Source: Liquidambar formosana (taxonomy: Eukaryota; Streptophyta; Magnoliopsida; Saxifragales; Altingiaceae). From it: a DNA stretch of 64,000 bases. Of the stretch, positions 33,514-44,785 are shown piece by piece; the stretch's first letter is position 1; each line of letters begins with the position of its first letter. Where the stretch lies: NCBI GenBank assembly GCA_039720395.1, contig CM077833.1:17483133-17547132 (forward strand), in the 5' to 3' direction. The notes under the pieces are model-generated. The model was not told the DNA's origin and did no database searches. It saw only the letters and a list, made by a program, of their open reading frames with translations. A program made the translations under genes and the position numbers.

Positions 33514-34199
33514 CCACAAAATCCACATGAGTCACTAAGGAACCATCCTTCAAATGGTTTTAAAATTTTGGTCCCCACCTTAGATGCTTGTAACTTTTGT
33601 TTGAATTTGATGGGTAGTTTCACTGTTATGTCCAAATGTATGAGGTCTTTTGTGGTTAAATGGGTTTATCGTGATTTAACTCATCTAATGATCTTCGATC
33701 GAATCATGCAACTTTTTTATTATTATTATTTTTATTATTTTTTAAATTATTAATTGTCAATTTATACATCATTTTAGAGGTTTTGAAAATGCTTGGGTCA
33801 TCATTCTGTTTGGTTTGGGCCATTTGCGATGACTCTAGAGGTTCCTACGATCTTGTTAGATTGATCAAATTGTTTAATGAAACAAAAGTCAAGGAGTTTG
33901 TTGCTTTGGTCTATCTTGCAGAGTATGCATGGGACTTTGAGTTGGGTAGATATAGTACGCGTTCAATTTCTGTAATATGACAACTGCTGAGAAATTGTAA
34001 GAAAGGAACTAAAATCTTGTTAACTAGTCACTGGTTGGGGTTTAAGGGCTGTTGTAAGATTCAATTTTCTATTTTTTACAGTAAAAAACATTTTGCTTGC
34101 AACTTTTTGGACAGACACAGTACATTCTCGCAGGGTAGCTTATGGTCTTTGTTTCCAGAGGTGTAGGGGGCTTGGGTTTTCTGCTATCTGCAATGAGTA
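33514..34199. other. Unassigned stretch
   Basis: LINE-like sequence may resume just after the MITE (CCTCCACAAAATCCACATGA). Open frames at 33568-33753 and 33783-33980 have no recognised domain. Confidence 0.4.
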
Positions 34200-35560
34200 C
34201 TGTCGATTCCCTCTTTGAATCAAGTCCTTAATTTTATTCTTCAGAGACTTACACTCTTTAGTCTTGTGCCCTTTCTTGCGGTGGTAGGGACAGTGCTTTG
34301 TTTGGTCACGTAGGTTTGGGTCTCCTCACATTGATTGTGGTAATCTGAAGTATGGCTTGTTCTTGATATGCTGGAGGACCCTATTGCTTGGGGTGTTTAT
34401 GGGTGAAAGTGGAGTGAGCTGAGCCAGGATTGAATTTCTGCCGCTTTCCAAAGTATGGCCTCTGCGGTGATTGGTCTTTTGTCAAGTTATATCTTACTGG
34501 TAGTGCAGGGTTATCCAAGGTGGCCATTTCTTCTTTATGCTTGTCATACTTATGTAGCCAAGTAAGGAGGGTGCTTATATCTTTACCTCATAAAAAAAAA
34601 AAAGGTAAGGAGGGTGCTCATGCTATCTGGGCATCTTCTGGGTAGGGACTGGTATGATGGGCTCGTAATGGGCACCCATTTTATGAAAGCGATAGTTGTT
34701 GTCTTATCACCACATCTATTTATTTGTAGCATCTCTATCTGTAATTTCCAAATGTAATCTTGTAGATATTCATGTTCTCCCTTCCTAACATGGGAGAGTG
34801 AGTCCATGTCTTTCCTTTGATTTTTAGTGTACATTTATTGGGTCATAAATGCTGCATAGAGTTCAATAATGCTTTTGATCGAGTAGGGTGGAAAATGATG
34901 AAACCAACTAAGGGATGGCCTTTGGATAGTGGAAGGGAATACTTGGCATAGGATTAAATCTATTCCCTCTTCCATCGATTGAGTCAGTGGTCCCGCCATA
35001 TTGGTTGAATTTAGGGATGCTGAATTTCCTTGGGGGCTCCTCACCCATGATAGCATTGCTGAAAGGCATCTCCCTTAAATAATGAATGGTGTCTTGGGCC
35101 AGCTGTTAGGTTGTCAGGCCCTTTAAACCATCTATACGATTGCTCATTTCGCCCATATGTTGATCTAACAAGTATGACATCTTGTCCCTGAGGATCCTGT
35201 TTTGGTGAGGGACACTTTCCTCACTTTGCTCCTCAATTTCATTCTTGCTCTATCTCTCATTGTGGAGGGGTTCGTTGTTTCTCCTGAAAGGAGTGTTCTC
35301 AACTGAAGAAGGTTGTAGACCCTCATCCCTGTAGGATTATTCCTCTAGCTGAGCTCTTAGATGCTCATTTTCAAAAATAAGCTGCTCCATGAGATTTGGT
35401 CTATTCTTAGTCAATTTGCTACTGCATCCTCTCCATTCGATTCTAGAGGGTTTGTAGGAGGCCATCAGCTAAGGGATCTTACTGAGAGACAATATTTTGT
35501 GTTCTGGCTTGTTGGGCATTGGCTTCATGAGTTTTCACCATGATTACAATCTTTTGCAGA
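34200..35560 (-). pseudogene. Decayed Ty3/gypsy gag
   Basis: The minus strand carries gag-like pieces in shifting frames: WFHHFPPYSIKSIIELYAAF (about 34850-34910), KDMDSLSHVRKGEHEYLQDY then EMLQINRC (about 34710-34830), RRCPDSMSTLL, and a zinc-knuckle-like HYHRKKGHKTKECKSLKNKI (about 34235-34300). This order (retrotransposon gag domain then C/H-rich motif) fits Tat/Ogre- or Athila-like gypsy elements. Frames are interrupted throughout; no protease or RT was seen and no LTR was assigned. Confidence 0.65.
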
Positions 35561-35959
35561 CTTGGGATGGCTTTTTAATTGGTGTTTTTTAGAGATGATG
35601 CCAGTTTGTGTGGGAAAATTCTCTCATAAATAGTTGACTAACAATTGTAACATCTTGGCTCCAACCCCTATAGTGGCACTGGCTTGGTGTTTGCTTGAGA
35701 AATTCCATTGCAATATAGATGACAAAACTGTATTCAATTTGCTCTGCTTGAGCTGTAGTACCTTAGGTTGGTGAGGTACTTACTCTAATAGTCATTGTAG
35801 TTGATAAAATTGTGTTGATTCCCTAATTCTACCTCTGAGTGGTAGCTAGTTGACATACGTTATTTGGCCCATGATTCCCTTTGATAGTCTGTACCGATTG
35901 ATTCCATTTAGCTAATTAATTAATCATAAATCGGAGATGAAATTCCGATTTTACCAAGC
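35561..35959. other. Flank between gag remnant and LTR-like element B
   Basis: No feature recognised; it may be upstream (5' leader) sequence of the decayed gypsy element. Confidence 0.35.
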
Positions 35960-36862
35960 TTATAATACCTAGAAAGGGGGGTTGAATAGGTATTTTAATT
36001 TATCTTACCCGATTTTTATCCAAACAATTCAAACCCTAAAATCTATCAATCAATCACACAATAATCACACCATAAAGTAGTAAAAATACCACAAGACAAT
36101 TTTTACATGGAAAACCCTAGCAGGAAAAATCACGGGACATCGTTCAGTTGAAGCGAATCCACTAAGAAAGCAATGAATACAAGACACAATACTTACAGAC
36201 CACGGACTTAAGTAATCGCCTTTACTCCAACGATCCATCGATCGATCTCTGTGTCTTCATAGCTTCGAATAGCATCTGACCTCTTTCAAGTAATTCTCTA
36301 ACCCACAAGCTCGCAAGCTTGATCTCCGTTGCAACGGCTTCGGTGAACTCCGGCCACACATACTCAAGGATGTGTTGAAGGTTATGATTTGAATAAATCT
36401 TTAGAGCATATAAGTGAAAACCCTAGTAGAAGAGCTTTGAAGAGAAGGAAGCAAGATATTCAATGAAAACCTAATAGGGAGAGACTTGCTTAGCCTCCTC
36501 TATTGTAATAGCCTCTATATATAGAGACTAAGAAACCCCAAAAGAATAGGAGTCGAAATCAGATCAAATAGGAAGGTATTAAAGGAGTTTTAAAACTGAA
36601 TTTACAAACCCCGATCGATCGACCATCAACCTCGATCGATCGGGTAAAACAGAAGCAAAAAGACTTTTAGAAAATAGCACCGATCGATTGGCTCTCAACC
36701 CCGATCGATCGGCTCTCATCAACCCCGATCGATCGGCTCTCAACCCTATTGATCGGGTTGCCCTGTTTTGTTTTAAAAACCTTATAAATCAATTTAAAAT
36801 CTTTTCTAAATATTCTTGAAAACAAAGAGATGTTTAAAAACAATTTCCACCTAAGGTATAGG
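35960..36862 (-). mobile_element. LTR-like element, copy B
   Basis: Shares its layout with 21375-22639: a conserved CCTAGAAAGGGGGGTTGAAT near the low-coordinate end, a GGAAAACCCTAG block, a minus-strand TATA box (CTCTATATATAGAG, 36512-36526) and, upstream of it on the minus strand, an array of CGATCGATCG palindromes. The high-coordinate end is next to, or cut by, the CACTA element at 36863. No coding. A solo-LTR identity is inferred, not proven. Confidence 0.45.
36608..36760. repeat. Array of CGATCGATCG palindromic motifs
   Basis: Six copies or near-copies (about 36612, 36632, 36681, 36701, 36726, 36747), several followed by GGCTCTCAACC. Another CGATCCATCGATCGATC lies at 36231-36247. The core CGATCGATCG is a perfect 10-bp palindrome. 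The array plays the same positional role as the GACGTC array at 22039-22266. Confidence 0.85.
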
Positions 36863-36879
36863 CACTACAAGAAATGGGC
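36863..36879 (+). repeat. CACTA terminal inverted repeat (3' end of the element)
   Basis: CACTACAAGAAATGGGC, the conserved terminus recognised by CACTA transposases. The three bases before it are AGG, the expected 3-bp target duplication on this side. Confidence 0.85.
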
Positions 36880-37640
36880 TCTTTTATGACGAAACAAATC
36901 GTCACAAACACTACTACATTTGTCACGAAAAAATATCAGTGACAAAAAAAAATCGTCACACCATCGTCACAAAAAAACCGTCATAGAAGGTTTTTGGCGA
37001 CGAATTTGGAAAGTCGTCACAAAAAGTACAACTTATTCGTGACAACAGATATTTTGTCACCAAAAATACACCTTTAATGACAATATATTTCGTCATTATT
37101 TATACCAAAAATCGTCACAAATGAATGCTAATTGTCACAAAAAAAATCCAATAAAAATCCGTTATACAAGGTTTTTGGTGACGAATTTCAAATTTGTCAC
37201 AAAAAATACAACTTATTCGTGACAACAAATATTTTGTCACCAAAAACACACCTTTAGTGACAATATATTTTGTCATTATTTATACCAACAATCGTCACAA
37301 ATGAATGCTAATCGTCACAAAAAAAATCCCACAAAAATTAATTAAATTTAAATTTGTGAGTAATTTGGATCCATTTGTGACGACGATAAATTGTCACAAA
37401 AGACTTTTAGCAATAATATTTTTTGTTCGTCACAAAAAGTATGTTACTTTTGTGATGAAATAAATAGCAAAAGTCGTCACTAACTAACAATAATCGTCAC
37501 AAATAATCCGACAAATATTAATTAAAATAATATTTTGTGATAAAATTAGACCCTTTTGTGACAACAATAAATCGTCATAAAAGATTAATTGTATCCAATT
37601 GTTTTATTCATCACAAAAAATCATAAGTATTGTCGACAAT
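36880..37640. repeat. CACTA subterminal repeats (GTGACGA/TCGTCACAAAAA motif)
   Basis: Dozens of direct and inverted copies of TCGTCACAAA or TTTGTGACGA. A roughly 177-bp piece starting CCGT.ATA.AAGGTTTTTGG is tandemly duplicated (about 36978-37150 and 37157-37330). Such subterminal motifs are binding sites for TNPA-like proteins in known CACTA elements. Confidence 0.85.
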
Positions 37641-38293
37641 AATTTCATCACCACAAATTATATTTTTTGTAGGTTTTTTTTTTCTTCGCGAATTCCCTTT
37701 ATAATTTGATTGCAACAACCTTTATTACAAACTAACAAATCACAATATTCCATTTTTAATAAAAAATATAAGCATGATGAAAATGACAAGCAGAACTTAT
37801 AAAAGAGAACAAAAGTTCCAATTATCACCAAAGTTGTAATTACATAAACTGCCAACAAATACGTCCTTAAAAAATAGTGCAAGAAAAAATAACAATGAAA
37901 ATTACAACCAAAAATTCATCGTTTTACCAAAAAAAAACTCGAATGCCAAGCCAACACGTGGTAGAAGTCAATAGCCATATCCAATCTGCAAAATAAAACA
38001 GAATAGAATATTAACATAGTTATAGAAAATCTATAAAAATCACTTTCTACCAAAAGAGCACCTTCACAAATATAATTTTTAATTCTCACCCAAATATTAA
38101 AAAGTTGTAAATATTATTTTCATTTAATGACAACATGACTTCCGTATTCATTTTTTTCTTTAAAAATGAATACTTATATAGATGAGGCAAAACCCATCCT
38201 TTAACCATTTTTCCTAATCCAATATTTTGTTTTATAGAAGTTTGGTCTTCAACTACCCAATATATATTGAATGTAAAAATAATGTATAACTTA

Positions 38294-40242
38294 CTAATTT
38301 AGAATAGTGTTATTGGAAGATTGGGAGCGTTGCAAGAGGGATTGCACCAATGCCTCCGTAATGGCCTGTCTAGACCTCATGTCATCCATCTCTGTCCTTT
38401 GAGTAGCTAATTGTGTCTTTTGTGACTCTATATCCATCTTATGAGTTGCTATCTCGTTTTCTTGTGCTTCCACTCTCTCAGCAAGCTGCTCAGATCGTTT
38501 CTCAGCTTCTTCAGCCCTTTGCGTAGCCTCCTTTAACTGTAATTGAAGGCCTTGTCCTCGTGTAGAAGATGGGATTTTTGTCCGTAAGACCTGATCGCAT
38601 ATCTCATCTGCAGTCAATGGAACACCATCTGGCCCAGGTTGAGATTGCAACGATTTCATCTTCTCCTGGTATCACAAACCAATATCTTAGTACAATGATT
38701 TATATTTAGTGCGACTAAATATTATTTAATAGTAAACAAGTAAAATAATAAAAAAATAATTTAATAGGAGTCTTACATAGGTCTGCTGACCTCTAGAGTT
38801 GTCCAAGATTTAGTCTTTGACTTGTAATGCGTATGATAGTATAACTCAATTCTATTTGGCTCTTCTTTTGTAACGGGGTCTCGCTACATCATGTTAATGA
38901 AAATATAAATGTACAAAATAAAAATTACATATTATAAAAAGATTTTACATATTAATAAGAATTAGAAATACATACCCTATCATAACGATGTCGAATAAAT
39001 GACTTCGAACCACCACTGTGATTAACCTTAAGATTTTTTCTATTTTTTAAATTTGTCTTGCTCCTCTCCTGGATTATAGTTAACACAATATTAATGCAAC
39101 AACCAAAAAGCATATATATATAATTTAACAGAATAAAGTTGCACCTGAAACTTATCACTGCTAAAACGCTCACACAGATGATCCCAATCATTTTGCTTCA
39201 CATCCTCTGGGAGGTGTTGGCTAGCTTCTTCAGGCGGAAATTCCTTATAAAATTTGTATAGTTTGTGCCGCCAATTCTTGTGACGGTCCTTCAACATCAT
39301 GTCAACAGTGTGCTTCACATTTGGACGATAAAGGTCGATCTCAAATTTGTCCTAAAAATTGATAGAGTACACATTTAATGAATAATTTTTTAAAAGGATT
39401 TTATAATTAAAAAAAATCCAAAAGTTATAATAAAAGAAGATCTAAAATCTAACCCCAAAGGAATAATGCAAAAGGCTAAGCAACTAATGACACGCCCCAA
39501 ATTATGAATACCACCACATATAATCAATGATTAATCCACGTATAACTAACTCCACAAAATTCAAAATTCAATGATTAATCCACTTGCCTTAGAATGCTTA
39601 AACATTCACAACAATTTCCCTAAAATGATGGGGAATAGATTTAAAGAACGAAATCAAATCAGGCCAACTCATTGCATCCTTTTATTGTCTAATAAATTCC
39701 AGGCTGATGAAATAGAAAAAGTTTCCATGGGTATTGAATTGTAAATTTGTTCTCACTTACCAAAATGCGTTGATACAAGACCTTCTTATCCTCATCTTTG
39801 ATCTCTACCCAATTTTTCGCAGTAAGAGGAGCCCATTGGCGACAAATAACACCAACCTCTGATGTAAACACAGTAGCCCAGTCTCCAACGGGTTTGAACT
39901 TTCCATCAGGGATAGTAACTGGGACTCTCTGGCCACCACGGGTAGCCTTCTCAAGCACATTCCCCACTGCCTTACCACGTCCTTTTTTTTTTATTATGGA
40001 TGGGGCTACAACAACAAAAAAATGTGATAGTAAAAATAACATATTTCTTAAACATTGAACATGCATATTAAAAACATTAAGATTTTACCATTGTTGATAC
40101 CAACGGTATCAGGAATTGAAAGCTCAGCAGGCCCTGAAACAGTTGGCGATGTTGTTTGGGCCATGGTGGTGTCAGATTGTACCAAAGGTGGTGGTGTAAG
40201 AAGTACGCTGGAGCGCTGTCGTGATCGACCTCCAGCTGCCAT
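38294..40242 (-). CDS. CACTA TNPA-like protein (Ptta/En/Spm plant transposase family), multi-exon
   Basis: Exons inferred on the minus strand. About 40242-40090 starts MAAGGRSRQRSSVLLTPPP. About 40000-39765 has KKKGRGKAVG and PVTIPDGKFKPVGDWATVFT. About 39352-39146 has KFYKEFPPEEASQHLPEDVK and WDHLCERFSSDKFQ. About 39070-38980 has SKTNLKNRKNLKVNHSGGSK. About 38885-38780 has RDPVTKEEPNRIELYYHTHY. The last, 38659-38294, is a coiled-coil tail rich in E/Q/R ending NNTILN. This order matches the plant PF03004 family. Such proteins bind subterminal repeats during CACTA excision (family knowledge). No certain lesion was seen, but exon joins need checking. It lies just downstream of the TNP2 gene. 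Confidence 0.75.
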
Positions 40243-40369
40243 GTCTCAAAGTCCTACAAAATACAAAAGCAACACATACAAACACTAGACATGTATACAT
40301 AATAATACAATTATGAAAATTCATTTAAAAAAGATAATTAGCTTACATAAGGAAGAACAAATACTAAAT

Positions 40370-43300
40370 TTATTCATCTATGTCGCTATCATTAACACAA
40401 CCCATAGATCCTTCCTCATCAGTACAGTAATCAAGAAATGTATCATCTTCATCAGTTTCATCATCATAAATGAAAGCATTATCACCACTATCCTGTACTT
40501 CTTTGCTTTTTTTTATGACTGTGGCATCAACATATTCTGGTATCACATCGTCCCTATGCAATGGGTCCAATTCTCGATCATCATATTCAACAATCCTATC
40601 ATTCTCGTTTGATTCGTTTAACTGATATGCATAATCGGTTCCCATCGACCCTTTGACTTTATCAACCTCTATGTCTTCCTCTTCCACTTCAGGAACATCA
40701 TATGAGTTCCTAGGTTGTGCCTTCTGCACGACTTGCCAAGTATCGCTTAATTTTGTTTCATTAATATAGAAAACTTGCTCAGCTTGAGATGCTAGCACAA
40801 AAGGGTCATTCTTATACCATTTACGCGATTTATTAACACTCGTGAAGTGGTTATCCTTTCGTATTCCTGCTTTTTTATTACCAATATCCCACCAATCACA
40901 CTTAAAAAGAAAAACTTGATTGCCCCCACAGTAGCTTAATGCAATAATGTCAATTAAGACACCGTAAAAGTCAACTTCTTCTGATTGATGTTCCCCTTTA
41001 ACAACCAAACCACTATTTTGAGTTCCACGATGTTTCTCACGCGCTTCGATGTGGAACCTAAACCCATTGACAATGCATGCAAAATACCGTCTAACTCGTG
41101 AATCAGGAGCACACGCCAAGGAATACAATTGATTAGTTGCTTCAGGAGAGTTTTGACTGCGCAACATTTTCATCTATTGCAACACAATAAGCAAAATTAA
41201 TAATAACACTAAATAATTGTAATTATATAATATGAAACTAATCCTTTGTAAAAGACTTACACGTTTTTCAAACCATTTTGGGAATTCGTCCTGATGCCTC
41301 TTGTCTACATTATTCATATTTTGTCTTTTGATCTCTTCCATATGTTCACTATATATATTTAGAGAGAGAGTACGTATGAAGTATTCAGTAATTGCCAATA
41401 TTAATGCCCATCCAATTTACAAAAATAGAAGATTTACTTACTTTAGATAGAGAACGATTTCATTACAATTGTTCAGTATATACCACTGAGCTTTTGCTAA
41501 ATCTGTGAGAGTCAATGTACTATAGACTGTAGATCCTAATGGACGAACATTCTGTGAGAAAACAGATAGCTCTCTAGGTTGTTGCTCTTGACCTCCATCA
41601 TAATTTCGTTCTTCACGGTTGAATCTTGTTTCTACCCCACTAAGATACATTTAACAAAATGTAAGGCATTCATTGTTAATGTATGCTTCCGCAATTGAAC
41701 CTTCTGGACGTGTTTTATTTCGTACATAACACTTAAGAGTACGCAAGAACCTGTTCACATACCATACAAGACGAAATACACTTAATGATAATATGGGCAC
41801 AATGAACATCATAATTGCATCATAATTAAATAGTAAAAGGTACATCACCTCTTTATTGGATACATCCATCTGTATTGTACTGGTCCACCAAGCTTTGTCT
41901 CATGGGGTAGGTGAACAGCTAAGTGGACCATAACATCGAAGAATGCCGGTGGGAATATCATTTCAAGCTTGCAGAGTATTAATGCAATTTCCCTTTCTAG
42001 TCGTTCTAATACATCAACTTTTAATGTCCTACAGCACAATTCCTTGAAGAAGAAGCTTAACTCAACTAATGCCGTAGACACATCCTTTCGCAAGTATCCA
42101 CGTACTGCAATTGGAGTAGCTGCTGTAAAAAGACATGACAATCATGGCTCTTCATTCCTGATATCTTTCCATCTGTGGCATTAACACATCGAGTGATGTT
42201 TGACGCATAGACATCTGGAAACTTCACTGATTTTAGCCATTCACATAAGCCTTTTCTCTCATTTGCAGACAATGTATAGCATGCTGGTGGCACCTCATAC
42301 TTTGTACTATGTCGCCTTAGGTGTAATTCCTTCCTTATACCCATTGCCTCTAAATCCATGTGAGCCTTTACAGTATCCTTCGTTTTACCATCGATGCTTA
42401 TTAAAGTTCCTAACACATTATCACATATGTTCTTTTCAATATGCATGACATCTAGATTGTGTCGTAATTTCAGTGTTTTCCAATATGGCAACTGAAAAAA
42501 TATACTTTTTTTCCTCCAATTCAACTCTAGTTCAGAACGCTTCCTCTTCTTCTTTTTTGGTGGCTTTCCAAATGACACTTCTTCGACGAGACTCAATTAT
42601 TCTAACACATCGTCTCCAGACAAGTCCCTAGGTTGTAACCAGTGCTCCTGTTTACCGTTAAACATTGTCGTTCTTTTACGCCAACTATGCTGAAGTGGCA
42701 AGTAACGACGATGGTCCATGTAACAAATCTTCTTTCCATGCTTCAATGACAGAAAACATGTGTCCTTGTTGCATGTAGGACATGCCAATTTCCCTTTTGT
42801 GCTCCACCTAGACAAGTTTCCATATGCAGGAAAGTCATTTATAGTCCATAATACCGCCGCATGTAACTGAAAATTTTGTTTAGTGGAGGCATCATACGTT
42901 TCCACACCATCTTCCCACAATTCTTTTAACTCGTCTATGAACGGTCGCATATACACATCTATGTCATTCCCAGGTGACTTCGGGCCAGGTATAAGTAAGG
43001 ACATCATGAAAAAAGGCTCTTTCATACACTTCCAAGGTGGCAAATTGTATGGCATAAGTAGTACTGGCCACATGCTGTAAGAGTTACTCATGTTACCAAA
43101 TGGATTAAAACCATCGCTAGCTAGTCCAAGTCGAACATTGCGAGGTTCTTGGGCAAACCAGTCGTGCTCCTTATCAAATTCCTTCCATGCTATAGAGTCA
43201 GTGGGATATCGTAAAACATTCTCCTCTGCAATACGTTTTTCTTTGTGCCACCTCATATCTGTAGCTGTCTTCTTTGACATAAACAACCTTTGCAGTCTCG

Positions 43301-44099
43301 GTTTCAGTGGAAAATATCGTAAAATCTTATGCGGAATCTTTTTACGCTTACCATCATTATATTTCCATCTAGATTCACCACATTCTGGACACTTATCCTT
43401 ATATTCATGTTCTTTCCAGAACAATACACAATCATGTTGACATGCATGAATGGCCGTATACCCAAGGCCGAAGTCCCGCATTACACTTTTAGCCTCATAA
43501 TGAGTCTTCGGCAAAGTTTCTCCAATAGGCAATGCCTCCTTCAACAATTTGAGCAACATATTTAATGATTTGTTGCTCCAGTGATTGATTATCTTTATAT
43601 GAAGCAACTTCACAAGGAAGGATAATTTCGAGAACTTTTCACAGCCTGGATATAGTTCACGTTGTGCATTTCTCAACAACCTAGCAAATTTGTCAGCTTC
43701 TCCTTCTGTACAATAAGGATCATGGTCCGTGGAGGGCTCCCTACCATAAGAATCCATGAATGTTCCCCCATATAAATCTTCTAAAATTTCTTGCACCTCA
43801 TCAACATAATCATCTACATTATCTGCCATATCATCATTGTCATTAGCATCATCATGAATTATCGGTTCAAAATCCTCACCATGATGTATCCACCGTGTGT
43901 ACTTTGGGTTTATCCCATTAACAAATACATGATCTTCCACTTCATCTACAATCCTATAATATACGTTTTTGCATCTACAACATGGACATCGCATCTTATT
44001 GGCTCTATCCACAGTACTACGTGCAAAATTCATGAAGTCCTTAATACCCTGTTCATACTCAGGGCTTAATTTGTTAAGATGCATCCAAGTCTTATCCAT
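40370..44099 (-). pseudogene. CACTA TNP2/TNPD-type transposase, one nonsense codon and one frameshift
   Basis: Read from the ATG at 44099: the Transpos_assoc domain (MDKTWMHLNKLSPEYEQGIK, with CPCCRCKN zinc motif), then the tnp2 transposase domain (PLKPRLQRLFMSKKTATDMR, DGFNPFGNMSNSYSMWPVLL, LACPTCNKDT), DUF4218 (ALVELSFFFKELCCRTLKVD, MVHLAVHLPHE), and DUF4216 (SRVRRYFACIVNGFRFH to FKCDWWDIGNKK), ending in an acidic tail at 40370. At 42597-42599 an in-frame TAA sits where the family has Gln (VLE-stop-LSLVEEVSFGK), i.e. CAA to TAA. Near 42110-42120 one base is missing, shifting HDCHVFLQQLL out of frame with IAVRGYLRKDV. The remaining gaps between ORF pieces (41870-41400) have splice-like borders. 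Upstream, GATAATGCAG|AT at 44101-44110 is an acceptor for a leader intron. Confidence 0.88.
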
Positions 44100-44210
44100 A
44101 TCTGCATTATCATAAGTTAATTAGATATATTGTTTCTCATTGCCTATCATTCATGCACCATAAATCCTAACATTTTCATCACCTATCATGCACTGCAAGA
44201 AGTACCTCAA

Positions 44211-44566
44211 TTGCTTTGTTTTATTTGATAAGAAATTTTGGCAGTATCTCCACTTAGTTCTCTAATCACATGAGTTATACTAGGTGCACATTTAGTTAGA
44301 CTAATTTGCCTTGGAAATAAAGCTTTAAAGGTTTTAATTATGTATAAAATTTTTCATCATATCTTTATAACTGAGAAAGCTTATCTTATATAGTATAACA
44401 ATCATATCGTCCAATCAGACAAAATAATAACTGAAAAATTAATTAACAATATCAAACATTATGAAAATCAAATTGGTCCTACCAACAAATTGCAGGAGAT
44501 ATTTTGCTATGACGGCAACTCATAGTTGTATTCACAAGTCATCTCCCAATTTATGAGTAATAAATG
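44211..44566. other. Flank upstream of the TNP2 gene
   Basis: AT-rich. No GTGACGA subterminal motif or inverted CACTA end could be found, so the 5' end of the transposon appears lost. CACTGCAAGAAG at about 44191 only resembles a CACTA end and is in the wrong orientation. Confidence 0.45.
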
Positions 44567-44785
44567 GGATTTGGATTTGGCGAAGTTGGTTACTTTTACT
44601 GTATGATGCAGTAAACATAGGATTAATGACATGTGGGTAAGAAGGAGAAATGGAGGGTTGTTAGGTGTTAAGTGTTAGGTGTTAAATGCATTTTTTGAAT
44701 TTCAGCTCTCCATTTCTCCTCCTTGTCAAGTGTCATTGATCCTACGTTTACTGCACCATACAGTAACTTCATCAAATCTAAATCC
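44567..44785. mobile_element. MITE with long inverted repeats, GGATTTGGATTTGG family
   Basis: Left arm GGATTTGGATTTGGCGAAGT... and right arm reverse complement GGATTTAGATTTGATGAAGT... pair for about 85 bp, through TGCAGTAAACATAGGAT. The middle has short GTTAGGTGTTAAGTGTTAGG repeats. It is related to the MITE at 57076-57297. Confidence 0.75.

Larger units (their letters stand above)
36863..44210 (-). mobile_element. CACTA (En/Spm-type) DNA transposon, autonomous type but mutated
   Basis: The low-coordinate terminus is CACTACAAGAAATGGGC (36863-36879), a classic CACTA end, followed by subterminal repeats. Inside, both genes of an autonomous element lie on the minus strand: a TNP2/TNPD-type transposase (44099-40370) and a TNPA/Ptta-type protein (40242-38294). 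The opposite CACTA terminus is not found after 44099; the end given is approximate. The missing 5' end, a nonsense codon and a frameshift suggest a dead copy. Confidence 0.85.

Noticed and set aside
42200..44069. Plus-strand frames opposite the transposase
   Set aside because: Antisense shadows of the TNP2-type coding region.
44185..44200. CACTGCAAGAAG as the second CACTA terminus
   Set aside because: Direct rather than inverted relative to 36863, one key base differs and there are no subterminal repeats beside it.
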